This document shows, piece by piece, positions 53,920-61,979 of a stretch of 64,000 nt of DNA. The DNA is from CAVRAW01 sp963716135. GTDB lineage: Bacteria; Planctomycetota; Planctomycetia; Pirellulales; JADZDJ01. The notes beneath the pieces are model-generated. The model was given only the letters and a program-made list of their open reading frames with translations, was not told the origin of the DNA and did not search any database. The position numbers were made by a program, and so were the translations under genes. The stretch's first letter is position 1. Every line of letters begins with the position of its first letter. The DNA lies in assembly GCA_963716135.1 (NCBI GenBank), contig OY970289.1:2418001-2482000 (forward strand). The letters are read 5' to 3'.

Positions 53920-54789
53920 TCATTCCGTTACAAACTCCGGCTCAACGCGCTTGGGTATCACACCGGCCTGGTGCCCTTCGGCCAATAGGCGCCGCACCGC
54001 TTCACGGCCGCGTTTGCCGAAATCGAGCGTCCAGTCGTTTACGTACATGCCCACGAACCGGTCGGCCTTGGCGCGATCCAAATCGCGCCCGAATTGCAGA
54101 GCGTATTCAAGCGCCTCGGCGCGGTGCTCCAGGCCGTACTGAATGCTTTCTTTCAGCAGTCGGTTAACCTCGCGAATTGCTTGGGGCCCCAGATCGCGCC
54201 GCAGCACATTGCCCCCCAGCGGAAGCGGCAGCCCGGTCTGCTCGAACCACCATTGGCCCAAGTCGACCGACAGCTTCAGCCCGCGATCGCCATACGTAAG
54301 CTGCCCTTCGTGAATGATCAGTCCCGCGTCGATCGGCTGATTCTTGTAATGCCCCGACGCCGCTGCCTCAATGATCTGATCGAACGGCACCACCACGTGC
54401 TTGAAATCCTTCCGCAAACACAGCCGCAGCGCTAAATACGCGGTCGTCAATGTGCCAGGCACCGCGATCGTCAGTGGACACAATTCCGCGAAGCTGTACT
54501 GCCGCGGCGCCACAACCATCGGCCCGTACCGATCCCCCATGCTCGCCCCGCACGGGCAAAGCACGTATTTATCTGTCAGATGGGCGTAGGCATGAATGCT
54601 GACGGCCGTCAGTTCCAGTTCACCGGCAAACGCCCTGCGATTGAGCGTTTCAATATCCACCAACTCATGCCGAAACTCATACGGCCCCGTATCGATCTTG
54701 CCGTTAGCCAGCGCATGAAACATGAACGCATCGTCCGGGTCCGGACTATGCCCGACGCGGATGAGCTGTTTGGTCGAAACGGCAGGCAC
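53920..54789 (-). CDS. MqnD/MqnA-family protein (menaquinone futalosine pathway)
   Basis: A 289-residue protein of the MqnA/MqnD periplasmic-binding-protein fold. VGHSPDPDDAFMFHALANGKID corresponds to the SPCPNDTF-type opening of MqnD (1,4-dihydroxy-6-naphthoate synthase). ELTAVSIHAYAHLTDKYVLCPCGASMGDRYGP, PGTLTTAYLALRLC, DAGLIIHEGQLTYGDRGLKLSVDLGQWW and LPLPLGGNVLRRDLG follow, with His in the IIHEGQ motif. The enzyme would be cytoplasmic; no signal peptide is seen. The D-P-D-D variant of the opening motif differs from classical MqnD, so the exact reaction remains uncertain. No other mqn gene is nearby. Confidence 0.72.
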   Translation of the reverse strand: MPAVSTKQLIRVGHSPDPDDAFMFHALANGKIDTGPYEFRHELVDIETLNRRAFAGELELTAVSIHAYAHLTDKYVLCPCGASMGDRYGPMVVAPRQYSFAELCPLTIAVPGTLTTAYLALRLCLRKDFKHVVVPFDQIIEAAASGHYKNQPIDAGLIIHEGQLTYGDRGLKLSVDLGQWWFEQTGLPLPLGGNVLRRDLGPQAIREVNRLLKESIQYGLEHRAEALEYALQFGRDLDRAKADRFVGMYVNDWTLDFGKRGREAVRRLLAEGHQAGVIPKRVEPEFVTE

Positions 54790-54986
54790 GGCGAGTCTCC
54801 TAAACGCGGATTGACTCGCCCATCATACGACGCGATTTTGCGAGCGGATAGATGCCGCCCCGCACCTTTAAATAGCCCGACCGTGTCGGTCGGTTCCGAA
54901 TGCAAGCGTGCGCGATCGCACAAAATCTCAGGCGGAGGCCATCGTCCCCGACTGGCCTCCGCCGCTGACGGCCCGCGGATCCTGAG

Positions 54987-55256
54987 CTAGCCCTTAGGGC
55001 CATTGCCGTTGCCTGGCCGGGGCAACGACTGCTTCGGCAAGCCACGCCCGATGGCTTGCGCATCTTTCGGATCGACGCGGGCGGCGCGGAGGTTCTCGCG
55101 CTGGATGGCTTCGTACACTTCCTGGCGGTGGACGGGGATTTCCGTCGGGGCGTTAATGCCCAAGCGGACTTTGTCACCGCGGATATCAACGATCGTGACC
55201 ACAATGTTGTCACCGATCATGATGCTTTCGTCGCGCTGTCTCGACAACACGAGCAT
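54987..55256 (-). CDS. csrA: Carbon storage regulator CsrA
   Basis: The 89-residue RNA-binding regulator starts MLVLSRQRDESIMIGDNIVVTIVDIRGDKVRLGINAPTEIPVHRQEVYEAI, with the RNA-contacting residues near the N-terminus (LTRK-like LSRQ) and the VHRxEVY segment intact. The C-terminus is extended by ~30 residues (KDAQAIGRGLPKQSLPRPGNGNGPKG) compared with a 60-residue CsrA. GGAAGGAG lies just upstream of the ATG. CsrA blocks translation at GGA sites. fliW lies upstream on the same strand, so FliW probably sequesters CsrA. Confidence 0.95.
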   Translation of the reverse strand: MLVLSRQRDESIMIGDNIVVTIVDIRGDKVRLGINAPTEIPVHRQEVYEAIQRENLRAARVDPKDAQAIGRGLPKQSLPRPGNGNGPKG

Positions 55257-55349
55257 CGAGGGCTCCTTCCTTCATTGCTGGCCGATGGGACTGGGTCGGC
55301 CGTTCGTTTCGCCGGCGCTATCTGGGCAGGGTTATTCTAATAATGTCTG

Positions 55350-55424
55350 AATGACCAAGTACCAATGACCAATGATTCTTTGATGTCATCCCATTTGGTC
55401 ATTGGGATTTGGTCATTGGTCATT
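55350..55424. repeat. ATGACCA heptamer palindrome, copy 3
   Basis: Repeats of AATGACCAA (55350-55358 and onward) face TTGGTCATTGGTCATT (55409-55424). The copy is less regular than the other two. It lies between fliW and csrA and ends 5 bases from the fliW stop. Confidence 0.7.
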
Positions 55425-55429
55425 TTCTC

Positions 55430-55870
55430 TCACGCACTCTTCCGCAAGCTCGCACGTTCACTCGTTAACGGATATTGAATCGGCAATTCGCCGTTGGTTA
55501 TCACTTGCCGGCCTAGTCGACGCTGTAAATTAATCACGACCGGCGCTTTCAGGTTCAGCGTTATTCCGCTCTCATTCTTCCCCAAAATCGCCAGCACGTG
55601 GGCATCGCGCAGTTCGGTCAGCTCCAACGCTGCCAGCTCGCCGCGCGAAATCCGCACCTGATAATCGGGCACATACCGCCGCGGACTGACCACGGCCAGG
55701 GCAATTTCGGCCCGCGAGGTGCACTGCAGCCAGCCGAGCCCTTCGTTTTCAGCGTCGGCCAATAACACCCAGTGGCGGCAGTCCTCCAATCCCAACATGC
55801 CCGATGGAAAATGAAGCAAATGCTCCGGTTCGATCTCCACCTTGCCGAACCGAGTGGTGTCGATTTTCAT
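55430..55870 (-). CDS. fliW: Flagellar assembly factor FliW
   Basis: A 146-residue protein with MKIDTTRFGKVEIEPEHLLHFPSGMLGLEDCRHWVLL, the FPxGLxGFE-type motif of FliW, and SRAEIALAVVSPRRYVPDYQVRI, LRDAHVLAILGKNE and LNLKAPVVINLQRRLGRQVI. FliW binds flagellin and CsrA and so couples csrA activity to filament assembly. The start at 55870 was chosen from this motif; an in-frame upstream ATG adds unrelated sequence. No flagellar genes are visible in the window. Confidence 0.93.
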   Translation of the reverse strand: MKIDTTRFGKVEIEPEHLLHFPSGMLGLEDCRHWVLLADAENEGLGWLQCTSRAEIALAVVSPRRYVPDYQVRISRGELAALELTELRDAHVLAILGKNESGITLNLKAPVVINLQRRLGRQVITNGELPIQYPLTSERASLRKSA

Positions 55871-56155
55871 GGCCCGACCTCCTGTCGTTACTAAAGACAC
55901 CTGTCGAGATACTGCCGTGGCAATTCTCGGTGCACTCGTCCGCGGCTTCCTCCGCAGTTCCCAAATGCACATCTGCTTCATCGGATGGTAGATTGCGCCG
56001 GCGAGAGAAAATTCGCCGGTTTTGGCAAACTGACGGACGTGCCGGTTATATGCCGGTTGCGAGAACTTCGCCGCGCCATGACTGGCGTGCGCACGTCGCT
56101 CGAAGAACTCGATCGACAATTGCGATTAAAAGAAAACGTCAGACGTTTGACGCCA

Positions 56156-56545
56156 TTACTCCGTCTTCGCCGGCTCGTCTGATTTCGGCGCCGGCTCATC
56201 GGCCTTCACCGTCGGTTCATTAGCAGCCGGCGGTGCTTCGGCCGCGCCGTTTTTGCCCGCTTCGCCCCCCGCCGGCGCGGCAGCCGGATTTTCAGCCGGC
56301 GCTGGATTCTCCGCCGGCGCAGCCGGCTTCTCCACAGGCGGAGCCGGTTTCGCCGCGGCCGCAGGCTTCTTGGCGGGCGCCGCTTTTTGAGCCGGCTTCT
56401 CTACCGGCGGCGGCGCCGGCGGATGCAACGCTTGTTGCAGCGTCTTCTGGAATCGATCCTCATAAGCATCCCCGCCGCAACCAGCAAGCGACATCGTAAG
56501 TGCCGCCGCACACATCAACACAATTGGCCCAACAATCGATCGCAT
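56156..56545 (-). CDS. Ala/Pro-rich lipoprotein
   Basis: A 129-residue lipoprotein. The signal MRSIVGPIVLMCAAALTMSLAGC ends in LAGC. The short folded part (GGDAYEDRFQKTLQQALHPP) is followed by ~90 residues of Pro/Ala/Lys repeats of the type KPAPPVEKPAAPAENPAP, probably disordered and reaching into peptidoglycan. The start at 56545 was chosen over an upstream in-frame ATG because of the signal peptide. The function is unknown. Confidence 0.65.
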   Translation of the reverse strand: MRSIVGPIVLMCAAALTMSLAGCGGDAYEDRFQKTLQQALHPPAPPPVEKPAQKAAPAKKPAAAAKPAPPVEKPAAPAENPAPAENPAAAPAGGEAGKNGAAEAPPAANEPTVKADEPAPKSDEPAKTE

Positions 56546-56729
56546 GACGATTCTCGTTATGTTGTCGCCGACAGAACGTTGCCGCAACCGCCTATTGTGG
56601 TCAGTTTTTGCATTCTCGCAAGCGCCTTCGGCCATTCATTTTCGCCATCCTTAAGCCGCGACTGGCATAAACGCGACCTGCAGTCAGCGGCCGAGCTTGC
56701 TCGGCGTTTCGTCACACCATCCGCTTGCG

Positions 56730-56765
56730 GTTTAGCCGCGACGCGCAGTCTGCGAAGTGGAGCGC
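56730..56765. repeat. Dispersed TTTAGCCGCGACGC element, intergenic copy
   Basis: GTTTAGCCGCGACGCGCAGT matches the copies inside uvrA for ~16 bases, then diverges (CTGCGAAGTGGAGCGC against CAGCGGAGCGCG). It shows that the element is not limited to coding sequence. Confidence 0.6.
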
Positions 56766-56839
56766 TTTCCAATCCCGCCGCGCAAGCAATCGCATCGCTC
56801 TTTTCGCCGCGTTCGCTTGCCACGCGCTCTCCGCACGCA

Positions 56840-56993
56840 ACTGAAAACTTCCTCTCCGCGCCTCCCCGTCTCCGCGGTTCAAAAACTTCCTATCCTTCGC
56901 GCTCTTCGCGCCTTCGCGGTTAATCCTTCTTCATCTGCGTCCATCCGCGGTTCCTGCTGCTCCGCGTCTCTGCGCCTCTGCGGTTCAAATGAG
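56840..56993. repeat. Cluster of short degenerate repeats (CTCCGCG / CTTCGCG / CTCTGCG units)
   Basis: Three blocks each end in CGGTT: one at ~56852-56880 (CCTCTCCGCGCC… CCGCGGTTC), one at ~56895-56925 (CGCTCTTCGCGCCTTCGCGG) and one at ~56968-56990 (GTCTCTGCGCCTCTGCGG), with GTCCATCCGCGGTTCC in between. The inner units have approximate 7-base spacing. The tract looks like several related mini-repeats inserted side by side. Confidence 0.6.
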
Positions 56994-57370
56994 TGGCCCA
57001 AAAACTTCCTTGCCAATTGAGCCACTTTCGTGCTAAACAACACCCAGACGATTCGGCCAATTGAGCTCAGCCAAAGTAGTATGCCGGACTAGGATGTCCG
57101 CCTCTGGCGTGCCGACATCGGGAAGCCTTTCGCCGCCTGGGATCACCCTGTCACGGGGTTAGCGTGTTGGGAAATAGGACTCGGGGCGGTCACCATCAGG
57201 CACTAACCCAGGTGCTCGTCCGCCACGCAGCCGAGTCTCGATGAGGCTCGATTGCTCATGTGGCCGGCTCGGGCAGGCAAGCAGCGTGAGCGTGGACTCC
57301 GTTCCCGTCACAAGCTTGTCGGCGACGGCTGGTTAACATTCCCATCGCTTGGCTTCGGCCTGGCTGTCGG

Positions 57371-57397
57371 GTGCCACTGCTGGCTTGCCCAGCAGTG
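57371..57397. repeat. Half copy of the cloverleaf palindrome
   Basis: GTGCCACTGCTGGCTTGCCC continues as AGCAGTG, matching the left half of the element at 4649-4709 with one base change. The right half is missing. Confidence 0.65.
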
Positions 57398-57837
57398 TTC
57401 TTACTCGTGTGCCCTGCCTACGGCTCGGCGTGGACATGAAAACCTAGCGCCCCGTCGTTATTTTTTAATTCGGCCGGCCCCCAAAGCCACCGAATGGCCC
57501 GACCCGCCACGGCGGACGAGCGCCAAATTTTTACAAAACGCGTTTTTCCGCGCCAATCTAGTTCCCTGCGCCTATCCCACCGTTCCTTGCACATCGTTCA
57601 TCGTTTCCGACCAGCAACCAGATCACACAGATTACCAGCTTGCTCTCGCTAGGTCGCAAAATTTCGACGTCGGATAATTGACATGATCGGTCCAACCGCT
57701 CGTCGTCATCGACTCGATTGATATAGGATTTAGCATGGGGCAGAAACCGTCTGAAACTCGCAAATATGCCGTGCTTTTGAGTTTGATCGACGCCAGCGGA
57801 AACGGCAGTTAATTCAAGCAAACTGGGAGCAACCAAA

Positions 57838-58365
57838 ATGGCACAATCCAAGCTGCGCAATAAGTTGGTCGTCAACCCCAAGCTCCAAGGCACGCTCCTG
57901 CTGCGCGTGGTGATCTACTGGCTGGCGTGTATCGCCACCATGGAATTCTTTAGCCTCGCGTGGACGATCGCTACCGGGCCGGACGAACCGTCGTTTGCCG
58001 CTTACATTATGAATTACGACTGGCGCGCCGTCGGCGGGCGGCTCCTGTTGGCCACGCTGGTGCTCGTGCCAATTGTCTGGGACATGTTGTTCTTCAGCAG
58101 GCGATTCGTCGGACCCATCTTCCGGATCCGGGGCATCCTGCGCGGTGTGGCCCGTGGCAACAAAGTTGAGCCGGTGCAACTATACCCTGGAGAGTATTGG
58201 CACGGCCTGGTCGACGATTTGAACGCGGCCTTGCAACATCTCGACTCGCAAGGCGCCTCTGCCCAAATCGCGCCGGCCGCGCCCGACGAATCCGCACACG
58301 GATTCGTTCAAAGCGGCGCCGAAGCCTTCGACGGCCCAATCGATACGCTCTCAGTCGTTAGCTGA
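57838..58365 (+). CDS. Two-helix membrane protein with HAMP-like segment
   Basis: A 175-residue protein. Two membrane helices (LLLRVVIYWLACIATMEFFSLAW and GGRLLLATLVLVPIVWDMLFFS) are followed by SRRFVGPIFRIRGILRGVARGNKVEPVQLYPGEYW and DLNAALQHLDSQ, a pattern like the HAMP linker of sensor kinases (FxGPLxRL). There is no kinase or methyl-accepting domain. GGGAG lies eight bases before the ATG. It may relay a signal, but no partner is adjacent. Confidence 0.6.
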   Translation: MAQSKLRNKLVVNPKLQGTLLLRVVIYWLACIATMEFFSLAWTIATGPDEPSFAAYIMNYDWRAVGGRLLLATLVLVPIVWDMLFFSRRFVGPIFRIRGILRGVARGNKVEPVQLYPGEYWHGLVDDLNAALQHLDSQGASAQIAPAAPDESAHGFVQSGAEAFDGPIDTLSVVS

Positions 58366-58393
58366 CGGCCAACGCGCTGCCACCTTTTCAAGC

Positions 58394-58474
58394 GGAGGGC
58401 ACGGGATTCGAACCCGCAACCCCTTTCGGGGCATCTGATTTCGAGTCAGACCGCTAGCCATTCGCTTACCCTCC
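58394..58474 (-). tRNA. tRNA-Ser (anticodon CGA)
   Basis: The minus strand folds as a class II tRNA: acceptor GGAGGGT with GCCCTCC, anticodon stem TCTGA/TCAGA with loop CTCGAAA giving anticodon CGA, a long variable arm CCCC-GAAA-GGGG, and T arm GCGGG-TTCGAAT-CCCGT. It reads UCG codons. No CCA is encoded. Confidence 0.93.
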
Positions 58475-58521
58475 GAGGAACACTTTATCCCAAGAGTCCC
58501 CCGCAGAAAAGGTCGGGTAAG

Positions 58522-59169
58522 TCAGGCCTTTGGTTCGTGCAAATCCGATTCGCTCATCCGCCATTCGTCCGGCACAAGCACAAACGGAAAAATGATTTCC
58601 ACCGGTTCGCCCGACGGGGAGCGCAACGGAATCGATCCGTTCGCCACGCCATTTGCCAAATCCACCAGCCGCGCCAGCGAGAAACCAAAGTAAGTCGCTC
58701 GCTCTGGCGGAAGTTGCCCAGCGGTCAATTGAAACAATTCGGCCGCACGCCGAGCATGCGAAACAATGCCTTTCGGTCGCCCCTCGCGCGCCTTCACGCC
58801 CGCCGCGGCCAACTTGATCAGCCCCTTGATGAAATTGGCCGCGGTGCCGCGCCGCCCGCAAGCGTGCCAAACCGCTTCCCAAGTTTCATGCGCCTCCCAG
58901 TAGTAGCCATGATTGAACAGGTCCAGCCCGAATAAAAATGCGCGGCACGCGCGCCAATTCTTCGGATCCGGCGCAGGGCAGGGGGGCGGTTCCGCTCCAA
59001 AGCTGTGGCCCGCCGGATCGCGCGTGGGATGCGGGAATCGCCCGGTCACGTACGAGTACGCCGGAAACGGTTTATCTGGCACGAATCGTGCTGTCGCCGA
59101 CACTTTGTTTTCTACACTTTGATTTTTCTTTGAAAGGAAACCACTCGCTTGCCCATGCGTATAATACAT
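58522..59169 (-). CDS. DUF309 family protein
   Basis: A ~215-residue soluble protein with the DUF309 motif FLFGLDLFNHGYYWEAHETWEAVWHACG, whose His and Glu residues suggest a metal or ligand site, followed by ANFIKGLIKLAAAGVKAREG and a helical end. The start ATG at 59169 (MYYTHGQASGF) has GGAGG nine bases upstream, though a shorter form may be used. The SD lies in the arms of the inverted repeats at 59172-59343, which could hide it if that region folds on this strand. The function of the family is unknown. Confidence 0.8.
   Translation of the reverse strand: MYYTHGQASGFLSKKNQSVENKVSATARFVPDKPFPAYSYVTGRFPHPTRDPAGHSFGAEPPPCPAPDPKNWRACRAFLFGLDLFNHGYYWEAHETWEAVWHACGRRGTAANFIKGLIKLAAAGVKAREGRPKGIVSHARRAAELFQLTAGQLPPERATYFGFSLARLVDLANGVANGSIPLRSPSGEPVEIIFPFVLVPDEWRMSESDLHEPKA
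59160..59165 (+). promoter_or_regulatory. Possible -10 box (TATAAT) for the RNA at 59172
   Basis: A perfect TATAAT lies 7 bases before GGGAGGACC. No good -35 hexamer is seen at the right distance, so the call rests on the -10 alone. Confidence 0.4.
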
Positions 59170-59171
59170 CA

Positions 59172-59343
59172 GGGAGGACCTCCGAATTGGAAGCGTGCAA
59201 GCGCGGTAGCGGAGAAAACCGCCACAGACGCCTGCATGACGCAAAAGCACCATCGGGTGCATCTCTGGTCTTCCAATTCGGAACATCCCGGCCTGCCGGT
59301 GACGCGGTTTGGGCGTCGCAGGCTACGTAGGAATGGTCCTCCC
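59172..59343 (+). ncRNA. Highly structured RNA candidate upstream of pncA
   Basis: GGGAGGACC (59172-59180) pairs perfectly with GGTCCTCCC (59335-59343). Inside it CCGAATTGGAAG (59182-59193) pairs perfectly over 12 bp with CTTCCAATTCGG (59270-59281), and GCCTGC…GACGC faces GCGTC…GCAGGC (59291-59322). This gives a three-way junction of ~172 nt with a long inner arm. A TATAAT lies just before and a strong terminator (59367-59391) just after, both on the plus strand. It matches no RNA family I can name; 6S, SRP, tmRNA, RNase P and common riboswitch motifs were not seen. It could be an independent sRNA, a leader of pncA-pncB, or (on the other strand) the leader of the DUF309 gene. Confidence 0.6.
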
Positions 59344-59366
59344 TCGTTTCAATTAAGTTTGCTTTG

Positions 59367-59391
59367 CCCGGCCAAGTGGCCGGGTTTTTTT
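59367..59391 (+). terminator. Rho-independent terminator
   Basis: CCCGGCC (59367-59373), loop AAGT and GGCCGGG (59378-59384) are followed by T7. The T run is only on the plus strand. It lies between the structured RNA and pncA, so it either ends a separate RNA or acts as an attenuator. Confidence 0.88.
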
Positions 59392-59446
59392 GCGCCGGCG
59401 GCAGTGGCCTTGGCAAATGGCGACCGCAAAACGCTATAAACAGGCC

Positions 59447-60064
59447 ATGGCCGACGGCACATCGCGAAATTCATTCTCGCCCGCACCAGGCGATGCGCTG
59501 GTCGTGATCGACGTCCAGCGCGATTTTCTCCCCGGCGGCGCGCTGGCCGTGCCTGGCGGCGACGAAGTGATTCCGCCTCTAAATCGCTACGTCGCCCTGT
59601 TCGAATCAAAACTTCTGCCCATCTTTGCCACCCGCGATTGGCATCCGGCGAATCACTGTTCGTTCGTTGAGCAAGGCGGGCCGTGGCCGGCGCACTGCGT
59701 GATGAATTCGGCCGGCGCTGAATTCTCGCCCGACCTGAAACTGCCGCCGCATGTGATTGTCATCTCCAAAGCCACGCAACCGGACTGCGAAGCATATTCC
59801 GATTTCGAAGGCGGTTTGGATGCGCAACTGAAAGAGCTGCACATCCGGCGACTGTTCGTCGGCGGCCTTGCCACCGAATACTGCGTGCTGGCAACCGTGA
59901 GCGACGCACTCGAGCGCGCGTATCGCGTGGTGTTATTGACCGACGCCATTCGACCGATCGATCAGCATTCCGACGACGGCCGTAACGCCGAACAGGAAAT
60001 GATTCGCTTGGGCGCTGTGCCGGCGCACTTCGCGGAAACAACAATCATCCGCACCAGCACATGA
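59447..60064 (+). CDS. pncA: Nicotinamidase
   Basis: A 205-residue enzyme that hydrolyses nicotinamide to nicotinate in NAD salvage. ALVVIDVQRDFLPGGALAVPGGDEVI has the catalytic Asp, ATRDWHPANHCSF the metal-binding DxH, VISKATQPDCEAYS the Lys region and FVGGLATEYCVLATV the nucleophilic Cys. The start at 59447 (MADGTSRNS) was chosen because upstream codons overlap the terminator region. It overlaps pncB by four bases (ATGA), so both are translated together. Confidence 0.92.
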   Translation: MADGTSRNSFSPAPGDALVVIDVQRDFLPGGALAVPGGDEVIPPLNRYVALFESKLLPIFATRDWHPANHCSFVEQGGPWPAHCVMNSAGAEFSPDLKLPPHVIVISKATQPDCEAYSDFEGGLDAQLKELHIRRLFVGGLATEYCVLATVSDALERAYRVVLLTDAIRPIDQHSDDGRNAEQEMIRLGAVPAHFAETTIIRTST

Positions 60065-61397
60065 TGCCCGATATTTCCACCAGCGGACTGCTCACCGACC
60101 TGTACCAATTCACGATGGTCCAGGGCTACTTGGAGCACGATCTGCAGGGCAAGGCCACGTTTGAATTTTTCGTCCGCAATTTGCCGAAATCGCGCAATTT
60201 TCTAATCGCCGCCGGCCTGGAGCAGTTCTTGGAATTCGTCGGCGAGATAAAATTCTCGCAACCGGATCTCGAATGGCTGGCAAAGCGCGGTTTTGGCGCG
60301 AAGCTGTTGAACTTCCTTAGCAACTTCCGCTTCACTGGCGACGTGCATGCCATGCCGGAAGGAACCATTTTCTTCCCCGACGAACCCATCCTGCGTGTCA
60401 CCGCGCCCTTGCCGCAAGCGCAACTGCTGGAAACTCGGGCGATAAATCTATTGCACTTTCAGAGCGTGATTGCTTCCAAGGCGGCGCGGATGGTGTTGGC
60501 CGCGCCGGGCAAGCAGCTCGTCGATTTCGGCCTGCGCCGGCGCATGGATCCGAGGCCGGATTATTGGCGGCCCGGGCCTGCTACGCCGTCGGATTTGCCG
60601 GCACTTCGACAGTATTGGCCGGCGAGCGCTTTGGCATTCCGATCTATGGCACCATGGCTCATTCGTTTGTCGAAGCTCACGATGATGAGCTAACTGCGTT
60701 CGAGCACTTCGCCACGGCCAATCCCAATGAGGCTGCCTTCATTCTCGACACGTATGACACGGAGGCCGCCGCGCGAAAATTGGCGGAATTGGCAAAGCGA
60801 CTTTCGCCCCGTGGCATCAAGATCAAAGCCGTTCGCCTCGACAGCGGCGATTTGAGCGCGCATGCCCGGCGCGTGCGCACAATCCTCGACGAGTCCGGCC
60901 TGAACGACGTGCGCATCATCGCCAGCGGCGGCTTGGACGAATACCAACTTGCGGACCTGGTTCGCCAAGAAGCGCCGATCGACAGTTTCGGCGTCGGCAC
61001 CCGGCTCGATGTCTCCTCCGACGCGCCCTATCTCGACTGCGCCTACAAGCTCGTCGAATACGCCGCCCAGCCGCGCCGCAAGCGCTCCGAAGGAAAGGCG
61101 ATCTGGCCCGGCCGCAAGCAAGTCTATCGCCACTCAAGCGCCGACGGGAAATTCGATCACGACGTGATCGCGCTTGATAGCGAAGCCGGCCAGGGCGAGC
61201 CGCTGCTGACGCAGGTAGTCCGTGGCGGCCGACCTCTTGGTCCTTTGCCCACGCTCGAGCAAATTCGCAGCCGTGTCGCGGCCCAAATCGAAAAACTGCC
61301 GGCGCCATGGAAGTCGCTGGAGGCGTCCCCGGAATTTCGGGTTGAAATTTCGCCGTCGATCCGTAATTTGGCAGATCGGATAGACAAGGGTCGTTAA
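60061..61397 (+). CDS. pncB: Nicotinate phosphoribosyltransferase; one frame break
   Basis: The enzyme joins nicotinate and PRPP to give NaMN, directly following PncA in NAD salvage. TSGLLTDLYQFTMVQGYLEHDLQGKATFEFFVRNLPKSRNFLIAAGLEQFLEF is the classic start; QSVIASKAARMVLAAPGKQLVDFGLRR, then HGSEAGLLAARACYAVGFAGTSTVLAG, YGTMAHSFVEAHDDELTAF, VRLDSGDL and GVGTRLD follow. The frame breaks at about 60538-60541, where one G is missing (LRR then AHGSEAG). Length (~445 residues) is normal. It is co-translated with pncA. Confidence 0.93.
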
Positions 61398-61409
61398 CGG
61401 ATTCAAACG

Positions 61410-61979
61410 ATGCAACTGGCCGCCGCCGCACGCCTGGCAAGAGATCTGATGCACAAACATGGGCTGTTGCCCAAGTGGCAATTCTCCTTCGACCGCGCCG
61501 TGGTGCGCTTCGGCTGCTGCAATTGGCGCGAACGCAAGATCACGCTTTCGGCGAAACTCGTCGAAATGAACGAACAGGCAGCGGTGCGCGACACGATATT
61601 GCACGAAATCGCTCACGCATTAACCTCGCCTCGGGCCGGTCACGGGCCGAAGTGGCAGCGAATCGCCCAATCGATCGGCGCCAACGGTCTGCGGTGCTAT
61701 GGCGACGAGGTCGTGATGCCGCCGCACAAATATGTCGGCACTTGTCCCACCTGCCGGCGAATCATTCGTCGCAATCGGCGAGCGCGTGTGTCCTGCGCGC
61801 ACTGCGACCGAGCCTTCAATCCCAAACACCTGTTCCGCTGGTCAAAGCACAGCGGCGCACGCCGTAGACTAGTCGAAACAACCCGGGCTTCGCCGACTCG
61901 CCTTAAGGGCCGCTGGGGTTCACCGCCGGCAAAGGTTCCGCCGATTCAGTCGCTCCTGGCCGCAGATTTAACGGCGTAA
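61410..61979 (+). CDS. SprT-like zinc metallopeptidase-like protein
   Basis: A 189-residue protein. RFGCCNWRERKITLSAKLVEMN and the zinc motif LHEIAHALTSPRAGHGPKWQRIAQSIGA are those of SprT-like domains, which include the Spartan DNA-protein cross-link proteases. A C-terminal zinc ribbon follows (GTCPTCRR…VSCAHCDRAF). It begins 12 bases after pncB, so it is in the same operon. The last ~25 residues overlap the 3' end of the convergent TolC-like gene by 77 bases, and the end may be lengthened by a missing stop or a frame error. Confidence 0.8.
   Translation: MQLAAAARLARDLMHKHGLLPKWQFSFDRAVVRFGCCNWRERKITLSAKLVEMNEQAAVRDTILHEIAHALTSPRAGHGPKWQRIAQSIGANGLRCYGDEVVMPPHKYVGTCPTCRRIIRRNRRARVSCAHCDRAFNPKHLFRWSKHSGARRRLVETTRASPTRLKGRWGSPPAKVPPIQSLLAADLTA

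Larger units (their letters stand above)
56546..57837. other. Long intergenic region rich in dispersed repeats
   Basis: About 1.3 kb without a supported gene. It holds a copy of the TTTAGCCGCGACGC element (56730-56765), a cluster of degenerate heptamer-like repeats (56840-56993) and half of the cloverleaf palindrome (57371-57397). No coding frame on either strand shows conserved motifs or consistent codon use. Confidence 0.5.

Noticed and set aside
59172..59343. 6S RNA (ssrS)
   Set aside because: Length, own promoter-like box and terminator fit, but the perfect 12-bp inner stem forces a three-way junction and not the long rod with a central bubble expected of 6S.
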